Notes under the pieces: model-generated
Databases searched by the model: none
Told to the model about the DNA's origin: nothing
Seen by the model: only the letters and a program-made list of their open reading frames with translations
Program-made: the position numbers and the translations under genes
Shown here: in pieces, positions 1 through 7,828 of the stretch
Layout: the number at the start of each line of letters is the position of its first letter
Numbering within the stretch: position 1 is the first letter of the stretch
DNA from: a bacterium
GTDB lineage: Bacteria; Vulcanimicrobiota; Xenobia; Xenobiales; Xenobiaceae
NCBI GenBank assembly: GCA_017444045.1
Contig: JAFSXO010000304.1
Location: 1 to 12,489 of the forward strand
Length of the DNA stretch: 12,489 nucleotides
Reading direction: 5' to 3'

Positions 1-2
1 AG

Positions 3-2477
3 CCAGACGCCAACGCTGTAGAGCTGGCTGAAGAGATGCGGTCCAGAATGGACGAGATCGCCCAGAACTTCCCAACCGGCGTGAACTATGAGGTCACCTA
101 CGACAGTACGATCTTCGTGAAAAAATCCATCGAAGAAGTGGTGAAGACCCTGTTCGAAGCTATCGAGCTGGTGCTGATAGTAGTGCTGGTCTTCCTGGGC
201 AATTTCCGGGCCACGCTGATCCCCATTCTGGCGGTGCCGGTATCCCTGGTCGGAACCTTTGCCGGCTTTGCGGCTCTGGGCTTTACCATCAACCTCCTGA
301 CCATGTTCGGTTTGGTATTGGCTGTAGGTATCGTAGTAGACGACGCCATCGTGGTGGTGGAAGCTGTAGAGCTGCACATTGAAGAGGGCCTCTCGCCGAT
401 GGAAGCTACGGAAAAGGCCATGGACGAGGTTTCCGGACCGGTGGTCGCCATCGCTCTGGTGCTCTGCGCCGTGTTCGTCCCCGTGGCCTTTATGGGCGGC
501 ATGACCGGTACCATGTACAAGCAGTTCGCCGTAACCCTGGCGGTCTCGGTTATGCTCTCGGCTTTGGTAGCTCTGACCATGACCCCGGCCCTGTGCGCCA
601 TCATCCTGAAACCGCGCAACGCGGCCAAGGGTCCCATCACCAAGGTTTTCGATGCCTTCTTCGGCATATTCAACAAGTGCTTCAGCTGGCTTACCAGCAT
701 CTACGTCTTCATAGTGCGCTGGTGCATAAAGCTGGTCGTACCCGCTCTGCTGCTCCTAGCTCTGATCTACGGCGGCGCTTACGAGCTGATGACCACCACC
801 GCCACGGGCTTTATCCCCAACGAAGATATGGGCAACGTTTCCATCTGCGCCACTCTGCCAGACGGTGCCTCTCTGGAGCGCACCAATGCGGTGTGCCAGC
901 GCATCAATGCTGCGGTACGCAAGCACAGCGCGGTCGAGCACACCATCTGCCTGGTGGGCTATAACATCATCCAGGGCAACTTCGCCTCCAACGGCTGCGC
1001 GGTCATCGCCGTGCTCAAAGACTGGGACGAGCGCCCCGACAGCAAGGACAACGCCCAGGTGCTGGCCCACACCTTCCAGGCAGAGCTGAAGGACATCCAC
1101 GAAGCCACGATTATGTGCGTCTGCCCGCCTCCAGTGCCCGGCCTGTCGCAGACCGGCGGCGTAACCATGGAGCTCCAGGACCGTGCCGGCGGTTCGGTAC
1201 AGAACCTGGCCCAGTACACCAACGCCTTCTGCATGGACGCCATGCAGAACAAAGCCGCCTCTATGGCTTACACCTTCTTCCGTCCCAGCGTTCCCATTAT
1301 CAACGTCGATGTCGACCGCGACAAGCTGATGGGTCTGGGCATTCCCATCAAGTCGGCCTTTACCGCCATGCAGGTCAACCTGGGCGGCTACTTCATCAAC
1401 CAGTTCAACGATCTGGGCCGCACCTGGAACGTCTATCTGCAGGCCGATTCCCAATACCGCCGCACGCCTTCAGACATCGGCAGTATCTATCTGCGCACCA
1501 AAAACAACGCCATGGTGCCGCTGAGCAACGTAAGTACGGTTTCCGAGACCACCGGTCCCGACGTGCTCATCCGTTATAACCTCTACCGCGCTGCCGAGGT
1601 CAACGCCGAGCCCATCCCCGGACGCAGCTCTGGCCAGACCATCGCCGCCATGGAGGAGCTGGGCAAAAAGCTGCCTCAGGGCTACGGTTACGAGTGGACC
1701 AGTACGGCCTACCAGGAGAAGCTGTCGTCTGGACAGACTACGCAGATTCTGGGTCTGGGTCTGGCCTTCGTGTTCCTCTTCCTGGCCGCCCAGTACGAGA
1801 GCTGGGGCGTGCCCTTCGCGGTGCTGCTCTCCATGCCTACGGTTATCTTCGGCGCTCTGATCGGCGTCAACCTGGCGGGTATGGATATGAACATCTACGT
1901 GCAGATCGGTATGCTCACCCTGGTCGGTCTGTCAGCCAAGAACGCCATTCTGATCGTGGAATACGCCAAAGCCAACTACGAAAAGGGCATGGACCTGGTC
2001 GACGCTACTGTTGAGGGCGCGCGCCTGCGCTTCCGCCCCATCCTGATGACCTCGTTCGCCTTCATCATGGGCGTGGTGCCTCTGGCCCGCGCCGTGGGCG
2101 CCAGCGCTGTCTGCCGCAAAGCCTTAGGTATCTCGGTTATGTCGGGCATGCTCGCCGCCACGATCCTTGGTATTGTCGTCATTCCGGCGCTGTACGTGTT
2201 CGTGCAGAAGATAATCAACATCTTCACCGGCGATACGCGCAAGGTTAAGGCCTGCACCCCCGAAAACGACAAGGTGCCGGCAGCGTCTAACGCTGATGGC
2301 AAAGCCGAGCAGAAAGCTAAGCCCGAGGCTAAGGAAACGGCCAAAGCTGAGGCCAAGCCTGAGGCCAAGGCCAACGCGAAGGCTGAAGCGGCTGCAGAGG
2401 CAAAAGCTCCAAACGCTGCCGACAAGCCGAAATCAGAAGCTGAGGCTCCAAAGGACAAGGCCGGAAATAAGTCCTAG
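3..2477 (+). CDS. RND multidrug efflux transporter, inner-membrane subunit (AcrB/HAE1 family), 5' end outside window
   Basis: This is the C-terminal ~824 residues of a proton-driven RND pump, which exports drugs or other amphiphiles from the periplasm and inner leaflet through a periplasmic adaptor and an outer-membrane channel. The frame is open from position 3 with no stop upstream of the first Met (36). By comparison with E. coli AcrB, about 295 N-terminal residues are missing. The proton-relay residues are visible: the Asp-Asp pair in TM4 (GIVVDDAIVVVE, codons 339-344), the Lys in GLSAKNAILIVEY (1938-1940) and the Thr in RPILMTSFAF (2049-2051). The second periplasmic porter/docking half and the C-terminal helix bundle are complete up to IPALYVFVQK. 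A charged tail of roughly 75 residues follows and is not part of the normal fold. Adaptor and channel genes are not in the window and would be expected upstream. A strong hairpin terminator follows. Family assignment is firm; substrate is unknown. Confidence 0.96.
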   Translation, partial: PDANAVELAEEMRSRMDEIAQNFPTGVNYEVTYDSTIFVKKSIEEVVKTLFEAIELVLIVVLVFLGNFRATLIPILAVPVSLVGTFAGFAALGFTINLLTMFGLVLAVGIVVDDAIVVVEAVELHIEEGLSPMEATEKAMDEVSGPVVAIALVLCAVFVPVAFMGGMTGTMYKQFAVTLAVSVMLSALVALTMTPALCAIILKPRNAAKGPITKVFDAFFGIFNKCFSWLTSIYVFIVRWCIKLVVPALLLLALIYGGAYELMTTTATGFIPNEDMGNVSICATLPDGASLERTNAVCQRINAAVRKHSAVEHTICLVGYNIIQGNFASNGCAVIAVLKDWDERPDSKDNAQVLAHTFQAELKDIHEATIMCVCPPPVPGLSQTGGVTMELQDRAGGSVQNLAQYTNAFCMDAMQNKAASMAYTFFRPSVPIINVDVDRDKLMGLGIPIKSAFTAMQVNLGGYFINQFNDLGRTWNVYLQADSQYRRTPSDIGSIYLRTKNNAMVPLSNVSTVSETTGPDVLIRYNLYRAAEVNAEPIPGRSSGQTIAAMEELGKKLPQGYGYEWTSTAYQEKLSSGQTTQILGLGLAFVFLFLAAQYESWGVPFAVLLSMPTVIFGALIGVNLAGMDMNIYVQIGMLTLVGLSAKNAILIVEYAKANYEKGMDLVDATVEGARLRFRPILMTSFAFIMGVVPLARAVGASAVCRKALGISVMSGMLAATILGIVVIPALYVFVQKIINIFTGDTRKVKACTPENDKVPAASNADGKAEQKAKPEAKETAKAEAKPEAKANAKAEAAAEAKAPNAADKPKSEAEAPKDKAGNKS
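2301..2474 (+). repeat. Low-complexity Lys/Ala/Glu/Pro tail encoded at the 3' end of the RND gene
   Basis: After the last transmembrane helix the reading frame continues into degenerate short repeats such as KAKPEAK, KAEAKPEAKANAK and AEAKAPNAADK. They are built mainly from gcc/gct, aag/aaa and gag codons. The tail should be cytoplasmic and disordered or helical. It reads in frame to the stop, so it is part of the protein and not a frameshift product. Its function is unknown. Confidence 0.7.
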
Positions 2478-2523
2478 CGCATGCCGGACTGAAAGCACCG
2501 GAGAACATACCATAGCCTAAGCT

Positions 2524-2565
2524 AAACAGATGAGCGCCAGAGCAAATTTGGCGCTCATCTGTTTT
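2524..2565 (+). terminator. Rho-independent terminator after the RND pump gene
   Basis: A perfect inverted repeat has 16-bp arms (2524-2539 and 2549-2564) and a 9-nt loop. The core is GATGAGCGCC / GGCGCTCATC. AAAC flanks the left arm and GTTTT the right, so the hairpin could terminate in both directions. It lies 46 nt after the RND stop codon. Confidence 0.85.
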
Positions 2566-2643
2566 AAGCTCGCCATTTACAGCCGGCATTGGCATGACAC
2601 TGAAGCTGGCAGGGAAGACAGAGCAGCAACAGAGGTAGTATTC

Positions 2644-2652
2644 TGTTATAAG
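2644..2652 (+). promoter_or_regulatory. Candidate extended -10 promoter for the zinc-ribbon membrane protein gene
   Basis: TGTTATAAG matches an extended -10 element (TGn followed by TATAAG, 5 of 6 to TATAAT). No good -35 hexamer sits 17 bp upstream. It lies between the hairpin terminator at 2524-2565 and the gene at 2732, where a new promoter would be expected, and would leave a leader of about 70 nt. Motif match only. Confidence 0.3.
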
Positions 2653-2731
2653 AGAACTTGCTCTAAAAGCACAAAAAAAGCAGAAAACGAAAGCCCGATG
2701 CTTACCTTACAAATTTAAGGAGACACTATTC

Positions 2732-5599
2732 ATGAGCCAACAGTGTCCAAAATGCGGAGCCCTGCTGAAAGATACAGCCACCTTCTGCAACAAGTGCGGC
2801 CAGCGCCTTGGAGCTATAGGGACAGCGGGCGCACCGGTGCCTCAGAGCACGCCTGAACCAAATGCACAGCCACGCGTGCCGAGAGTGCTGAGCCCTGAAC
2901 TGGCTCCGTCTGCGTCCCAGATCCGCCAGGAAAGCCAAGAAAGCGATTACGGCTACACCGAGGACGAAGAGACAGAGCAGGACGGCACTTCAGCGCCAGC
3001 CTCAAAAAAATCCTCCTGCTGCCTGTTCAGCTGTGCTTCCATAACCGGAATCTGCATCGTCCTGGCAGTAATAGGCATCGGCTTTCTGCTGTGGTGGGCT
3101 CCCTGGAATGATGAGCCGCCGCACGATCTGCCCGGCCTTCTGCCGCCCACGCCGACCAGCCGCAGCACCCCGAAGCCCAAAGCGACTAAAGCCCAGCCGC
3201 CCAGAACAAAGCCAAAGCAGACGGCCAAGCCCACCAAGGCAGCCAAAGCTAAGCCCGGAAAGGCGGAGCGTATCGCTATCGAAAAGGGGCAGAAGAGCTT
3301 TTCCGCTTCCTGCGGCGTAGAGGTCAGCTTAGGCATGTACAACAGCATAAAAGCGACCGAGGCCACGGTGAAGCCGCTCGCGGCCGACAGAAAGAGCGTG
3401 CCCGGCGGAGTGCGCCAGGCTTACAGCATCGATCTGCAGGGCTATGAGAAGTTCGACGATCTGATCACCATCTCGCTGCCTTACGACCCCAGCGGTACCG
3501 ATCCCAAGAACGAAAAGGGCTCGGTCTTGGCAGAATACAAAGACAAGAAAACAGGGGAGTGGGTTGCTATCCCGCACAAGGTCGACACCGCCAAGCACGA
3601 GGTTATCATCACCACAGACCACCTGTCCGATTACTGCGTGACTACATTTACGGACAGCAATACACCTTACGCCAAGCTCAGCTCGCTGGAGTCGTATTAT
3701 ATAGACGATCAGACGGCCGTTGAGGTGCTGCAGGAATTCCAGCAGAAGGACGGAGAGCGCCCTCAGAGTGCCAGCCTCACCAAGCAGTTTTATGCCTCTC
3801 TGGTTCTGGTAGGCCGCTCAGGTATCCGCGCGGCCGCCGGCATGGACAAAGAGGATCAGCTGTCCAATCTGGACAAGGACGCCAGTGCCCTGATGTCCGT
3901 CAGCGAAGACAAATACGGCCTGCTCAACGATACCGTGGGCTGGCTGGGCGATGTGGCCAACCTCACCTCGTCTTATAAGCCCATTGCCGAGCTGGGCAGC
4001 AAGGTTTCCGACTTTACCCTGGGCCTTTCGGCGGCCTCGCTGTGCGCTACCGTGGCCAACCTGTACCGCGGAGAGGGCGATGTCCGCGATGCGGCTGGCC
4101 AGGCTATCAATCTTGTTTTCGGACGCGGCGGCTATTACTTCAGCAAATACGCCAGCGGAGCCATGAAGATCGCCAACATCGGCGTGGTCTTTATAGACTA
4201 TTCGCTAGATCAGTTCCGCAAGGAAGCCGACAAGACATACAAGGAAGCCATCTTCAATGCTCTGGTCTACTACAATGAGCAGCTTAAGCCGCGCAGCGAG
4301 GGAGAGTGGTACACGCTTCTTTACAAGGCTTACAAGCAGACCGACGGCAACAAACAAAGATTCAGCGCCTTACTGCAGCACATCTTCACTGCCTACAGCG
4401 AGCGCTTCTTTGATGCCCCTTACCAGGATCAGACGATCTGCTCCAGGGAAGCAGGAGTAAGAGGCTATACTTCGGGAGAGTTTTATATCACCGAAGCGGC
4501 CAAAGCGTACTGCGTAAAGCAGTATGTGGCCCGCCTGGGGCAGAGCGAAATGATGCAGCGCGTATTCGAGCGCCTCTGCAAGCGCATAAGCTACGACTGC
4601 GACATAGAGATGGGCAAGCAGCTGGATTCTATACGCAGCTCTCTGAACGCACCGCTGGTCATCAAAATTGCCGAAGATGCCCAGGGCAGCGAGCACAAAT
4701 ACGCCAACGGCTATGCGGTACTGCGCTCGCAGCATGGCAGAAAAGCGGGCTGCTGGAAGGTGCGCCTGGACAGCAGCGGCTGCGCCACCGTAAACGGCAC
4801 GGTATTGGGATATATCCAGGCGGGCATACCCAGTGTCTTGGAGGTATGGACAGCCAAGGGAAACCCCGACAGCGACACGCCTGACGCTTCCGTCAGCTTC
4901 AAGGTCAGCCAGAAGGTGACCACCATAAAGGTGGAAAGCAATCTGTCCAAGAAGCCCTCGCCGCTTCCCTCTAAGAAAGTGTCAGAGCCGACAGCAGGCA
5001 AGCCCGCCGTAAAAAAATCAATCAGTTACATTTACCTAATTCCCAAGCAGATGCGCAAGCCCAGCGGAGAGCGCTTCGGAGCGCTGTATCCTCTTTCTTC
5101 CTATCTTAACGAAATTAAAGAAAGGGAAGAGAAGAATCTGAAGGATGGTGAAGAGCTCCATAAAAACAACCTAGCCAAATGGCACAAATCAGAGGGCTAT
5201 AAAAAGATAAAAGAGCGCATCCGCATCTGCGAAGGCAAAGACAGAGAAAAGCTGGCCAAGTGCTTCGGCTGGCGCTGCGCTATCAGATATGGCGGCGACG
5301 GCACCAACAAGGGCGTGCTTGAGCTAAAAAGCTGTAACAACAGCTATTTATTCAGCGGATACGGAGGCTATAACTGCGGATGGGGATGCTATATGACCAG
5401 CGGCACCTTCGACGAGGGCTCGATGACCTTCACGGGCAAGGGCACCTGCTACGATGCGCCGCGCGAAGGCCATAGGCTTAGCAAAGGCGTCAGAGAAAGG
5501 GAAGTGTCGGTACATATCTCTCCCAGCGGAGCGACCTACGGTGACCGCAGCTTTGATGTTTTTGTCGATCCCAAGGGAAAAACCCAGATTTTTAAATAA
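2732..5599 (+). CDS. Zinc-ribbon, single-TM protein with large C-terminal region of unknown function (955 aa)
   Basis: I do not recognise this protein as a named family. The start is ATG 2732, with an AAGGAGA ribosome site at 2717-2723. Residues 1-26 form a zinc ribbon (CPKCG and CNKCG; Cys 5, 8, 19, 22), as in the zinc_ribbon_2 type. Residues ~27-92 are Pro/Ser/Glu-rich and probably disordered. Residues ~103-123 form one transmembrane helix, preceded by a Cys cluster (SSCCLFSC). A Pro/Lys/Thr/Ala linker follows to ~180. Residues ~184-305 look like a beta-sandwich module (YSIDLQGYEKFDDLITISLP, YDPSG, TGEWVAIP, TTDHLSDYCV), loosely resembling ZU5-like domains. Residues ~320-640 are mostly helical. 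A short beta-rich segment follows (~650-760), then a Lys/Glu-rich stretch and a Cys/Gly-rich C-terminus (YGGYNCGWGCYMTSGTF). The zinc ribbon should be cytoplasmic and the large part periplasmic; orientation is inferred. The TSCPD gene starts 45 bp downstream and may be co-transcribed. Confidence 0.85.
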   Translation: MSQQCPKCGALLKDTATFCNKCGQRLGAIGTAGAPVPQSTPEPNAQPRVPRVLSPELAPSASQIRQESQESDYGYTEDEETEQDGTSAPASKKSSCCLFSCASITGICIVLAVIGIGFLLWWAPWNDEPPHDLPGLLPPTPTSRSTPKPKATKAQPPRTKPKQTAKPTKAAKAKPGKAERIAIEKGQKSFSASCGVEVSLGMYNSIKATEATVKPLAADRKSVPGGVRQAYSIDLQGYEKFDDLITISLPYDPSGTDPKNEKGSVLAEYKDKKTGEWVAIPHKVDTAKHEVIITTDHLSDYCVTTFTDSNTPYAKLSSLESYYIDDQTAVEVLQEFQQKDGERPQSASLTKQFYASLVLVGRSGIRAAAGMDKEDQLSNLDKDASALMSVSEDKYGLLNDTVGWLGDVANLTSSYKPIAELGSKVSDFTLGLSAASLCATVANLYRGEGDVRDAAGQAINLVFGRGGYYFSKYASGAMKIANIGVVFIDYSLDQFRKEADKTYKEAIFNALVYYNEQLKPRSEGEWYTLLYKAYKQTDGNKQRFSALLQHIFTAYSERFFDAPYQDQTICSREAGVRGYTSGEFYITEAAKAYCVKQYVARLGQSEMMQRVFERLCKRISYDCDIEMGKQLDSIRSSLNAPLVIKIAEDAQGSEHKYANGYAVLRSQHGRKAGCWKVRLDSSGCATVNGTVLGYIQAGIPSVLEVWTAKGNPDSDTPDASVSFKVSQKVTTIKVESNLSKKPSPLPSKKVSEPTAGKPAVKKSISYIYLIPKQMRKPSGERFGALYPLSSYLNEIKEREEKNLKDGEELHKNNLAKWHKSEGYKKIKERIRICEGKDREKLAKCFGWRCAIRYGGDGTNKGVLELKSCNNSYLFSGYGGYNCGWGCYMTSGTFDEGSMTFTGKGTCYDAPREGHRLSKGVREREVSVHISPSGATYGDRSFDVFVDPKGKTQIFK

Positions 5600-5644
5600 T
5601 ATCGGCAACTGTCTTACAATATCTTTTAATAGGAGAATAAGCTA

Positions 5645-5917
5645 ATGTTTCATTACGAGTACAAGCCCGTAAACGTATGCTCCCAGCTTATCCAGCTAGA
5701 TTTGGACGGCGATACTGTGCACAACGTACGCTTCTTAGGGGGCTGCAATGGCAACCTAAAGGCCATCGGCAAGCTGGTCGAGGGCATGAACGCCGAGCAG
5801 CTGGTAAAGCTTCTTAGCGGCAATACCTGCGGAAATAACTACACCTCCTGTGCCGATCAGCTGGCTATTGCGGTCAAAAAGGCCCGAGAAGCCCAGAATA
5901 CTTCTGCTATTAGTTAG
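5645..5917 (+). CDS. TSCPD domain-containing protein (TIGR03905-like)
   Basis: A 90-residue single-domain protein. It matches my recollection of TIGR03905-type TSCPD proteins: NVCSQLIQLDLDGDTVHNV, then GGCNGNLKAIGKLVEGM, then CGNNYTSCADQLAIAV. The conserved cysteines lie in VCS, GGC, TCG and TSC, with TSCAD in place of TSCPD. The TSCPD domain also occurs as a C-terminal module of some class II ribonucleotide reductases. The cysteines suggest metal or redox chemistry, but the stand-alone protein has no established function that I know of. Start ATG 5645 is supported by AGGAG at 5631-5635. TACAAT at 5615-5620 could be a weak -10, but the -35 is poor, so read-through from the upstream gene is equally possible. 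Length is normal for the family. Confidence 0.9.
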   Translation: MFHYEYKPVNVCSQLIQLDLDGDTVHNVRFLGGCNGNLKAIGKLVEGMNAEQLVKLLSGNTCGNNYTSCADQLAIAVKKAREAQNTSAIS

Positions 5918-6018
5918 CATTTTTTATTAGCCATAAGACGCGGAAGCTAGGGCAGCTGCTCAGGCTTTTGCGGACAGAAAACAAGGCCATTGACACTGGA
6001 AAGGATGGTGTTTTGATA

Positions 6019-7584
6019 ATGGCAAGGAATGCCGGAAAACGCTGGGCCTGGCTGCGCAGCTTTTCCTTCTTATTTGCGCTGCTGACCATAATCGGCATCG
6101 CGGTCAGCGGATGTACCGAAAAGGATCGCGAGGGAGGCAATTATCATCACGATGATACCGATCTCATAGACGTATACGCCGATATAAGCCAGCTCGACGA
6201 GTTAGATTATACCGAAGTGTACCTTGAGATATTCGGCCAGGATCCCGTACTGGCAGAGATTGACGAGGACGGCCACATTATTATCGCCAGAGAGCAGAAA
6301 GACGGCACCGTAATCAAGTTCAGGCTGATCTTCAGAGACGCTGAAGGCAACGATGTTGCGGTATACGACAGAACGCAGGACGGCCTCGTGGTCACAAATG
6401 GCGGCAGCAGCAAGCAGGTTATCGTCATCAGACCCAGCGATGTGATCCCTGTCCAGCCTCCCGGCTCAGAAAAAGCCGACGTCTATGCCGACGTCAGCGC
6501 ATTAGAGCTGGAGTATGACGAGGTTTACGCTCAGTTCTCCGCAGAGGATGAGCCTAAGCTGCTTACCGTTGACGAGAACGGCCTAGCCCTGCTTGCCGAA
6601 CAGGTTCCCGTTGCCAGCGTCATTCAGTTCAGGCTGATCTTCAAGCTCGCCGACGGTTCCGATGCCGGCACCTACGACAAGCTGGAAGACGGCGTGCCCG
6701 TAATCGCCGACGAAAACGGCAGGTGCATTATTCCCGTCACCGGCGTAACTCCTCCCGGTCCCATCCCTGAGCCTACGCCGACTCCCGAGCCCACACCGAC
6801 TCCCTCTCCGAGTCCCAGCCCGGAGCCAGGAGATACCGTAGACGTTTACCTCAAGCTGGACGGCATTCCCAATGTCGAGCAGGTCAGCGTATTTGCCGAC
6901 GACTGGAATGACGAGGCAGCGGCACAAGGCGACCCAACGCCCATCACTCTGGATGAGAACGGCGTCAGCACCGAGCCTATTGCCGTGAGCAAAAAAGCCG
7001 GCGACAAGCTCGCACTCTGCGTCTATCTGGAGCAGAAGCAGCTAGAGGTAACCTATAACGGCGACTGGCACGACGGCGATTCCGATTGGGAGGTTATCTT
7101 CTGTTACGAAAACTTTGCGCCCGAGGAAGGCGGAACCGGAGTCGTAATACCTGATCCGGACGAGAGCGGCACTTCCCTTATCACCCTCAGCTTTGAGGAC
7201 GATATGGCCATCAACGGCGATACCCTGGTTACCTACGATCTGAGCGGTATCACCAACGATTGGACCGGCGAGGAATACGAGCCAAACTATATCCTGATCT
7301 GCGTGTACGAGACTGAGACTACCGGTGCAGGCTGCTTCAAGGCCACGCTGCGCAAGGATGGCGACGGCTACGCGCCCGTTTATCTGCGCGATGCTGAGCC
7401 AGGCACAGAGTATTACGCCATTTACGCCCTCGTCAATCTAGAGGTCGACGCAGACGGCGAGTTAGTCCGCGACGATGACGGCGAAACCATCTGCCATACC
7501 TTAGCGACCGACCAAGCCGATACGGTGCTGATACCTGATGGCGACACCGAGCTGACCATTGAACTGACAGACGATAACTTCTAA
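6019..7584 (+). CDS. Acidic repeat-containing lipoprotein of unknown function (521 aa)
   Basis: Start ATG 6019 gives a classical lipoprotein signal: basic n-region (ARNAGKRW), hydrophobic core (FSFLFALLTIIGIAV) and lipobox VSGC with the lipidated Cys at residue 32. Thr at +2 is compatible with outer-membrane sorting. TTG 6013 is an alternative start; the AAGGA at 6000-6004 is spaced better for it (8 nt) than for ATG 6019 (14 nt). A TTG at 5968 is also in frame but unlikely. The mature protein is strongly acidic. Two tandem units of ~90 residues share DVYADIS/DVYADVS, EVY, DEDG/DENG, KFRLIF/QFRLIF, YD and DG.. V. A Pro/Thr/Ser/Glu linker (EPTPTPEPTPTPSPSPSPEP) follows, then two more divergent beta-type units starting near DVYLKLDGIPN and LITLSFEDDM. 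The architecture suggests surface or periplasmic Ig-like or carbohydrate-binding-like domains, but no ligand site is recognisable. A strong terminator follows. Confidence 0.85.
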   Translation: MARNAGKRWAWLRSFSFLFALLTIIGIAVSGCTEKDREGGNYHHDDTDLIDVYADISQLDELDYTEVYLEIFGQDPVLAEIDEDGHIIIAREQKDGTVIKFRLIFRDAEGNDVAVYDRTQDGLVVTNGGSSKQVIVIRPSDVIPVQPPGSEKADVYADVSALELEYDEVYAQFSAEDEPKLLTVDENGLALLAEQVPVASVIQFRLIFKLADGSDAGTYDKLEDGVPVIADENGRCIIPVTGVTPPGPIPEPTPTPEPTPTPSPSPSPEPGDTVDVYLKLDGIPNVEQVSVFADDWNDEAAAQGDPTPITLDENGVSTEPIAVSKKAGDKLALCVYLEQKQLEVTYNGDWHDGDSDWEVIFCYENFAPEEGGTGVVIPDPDESGTSLITLSFEDDMAINGDTLVTYDLSGITNDWTGEEYEPNYILICVYETETTGAGCFKATLRKDGDGYAPVYLRDAEPGTEYYAIYALVNLEVDADGELVRDDDGETICHTLATDQADTVLIPDGDTELTIELTDDNF

Positions 7585-7652
7585 GGACTTTGAGGCTTAG
7601 CTGAAAGGCCAGCAGCTTATTTGGCTAATGCCTTCATTAAGTCAGAACGCCG

Positions 7653-7699
7653 TTTAGGGAGATGCTGATTATTAGTCAGCATCTCCCTAAATACTTTTA
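7653..7699 (+). terminator. Rho-independent terminator after the lipoprotein gene
   Basis: A perfect inverted repeat has 16-bp arms (7653-7668 and 7676-7691; TTTAGGGAGATGCTGA on the left) and a 7-nt loop TTATTAG. TACTTTTA follows. The T tract is short and interrupted, but the stem is long and perfect. The rest of 7585-7828 shows no gene. A TAGAAT hexamer at 7780-7785 resembles a -10 for the next gene but has no convincing -35. Confidence 0.75.
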
Positions 7700-7828
7700 A
7701 AATACTCTAACGACCAACACAAGGCCGGCAATTATTCTTGAACAAGCCCTCTTCCCAAGCAAGGTTTAGCCTCCCGATGTAGAATTAAAAATGTTTATAC
7801 CGTATTAGATTTTGGGCGAGGTACGATA

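Noticed and set aside
756..1454. 232-codon open frame on - inside the RND gene
   Set aside because: Antisense shadow; the + strand encodes a well-conserved AcrB-type protein throughout.
2530..2718. 62-codon open frame on + between the RND and zinc-ribbon genes
   Set aside because: Starts inside the terminator hairpin, has no ribosome site, and its product shows no recognisable features.
5968..6018. TTG start adding 17 residues to the lipoprotein
   Set aside because: The added residues (RTENKAIDTGKDGVLI) are hydrophilic and would sit ahead of a complete lipoprotein signal; ATG 6019 (or TTG 6013) fits better.
5990..6020. TTGACA at 5990-5995 with GATAAT at 6015-6020 as a promoter
   Set aside because: The spacing is 19 bp and the -10 overlaps the lipoprotein start codon, so transcription would begin inside the signal-peptide coding region.
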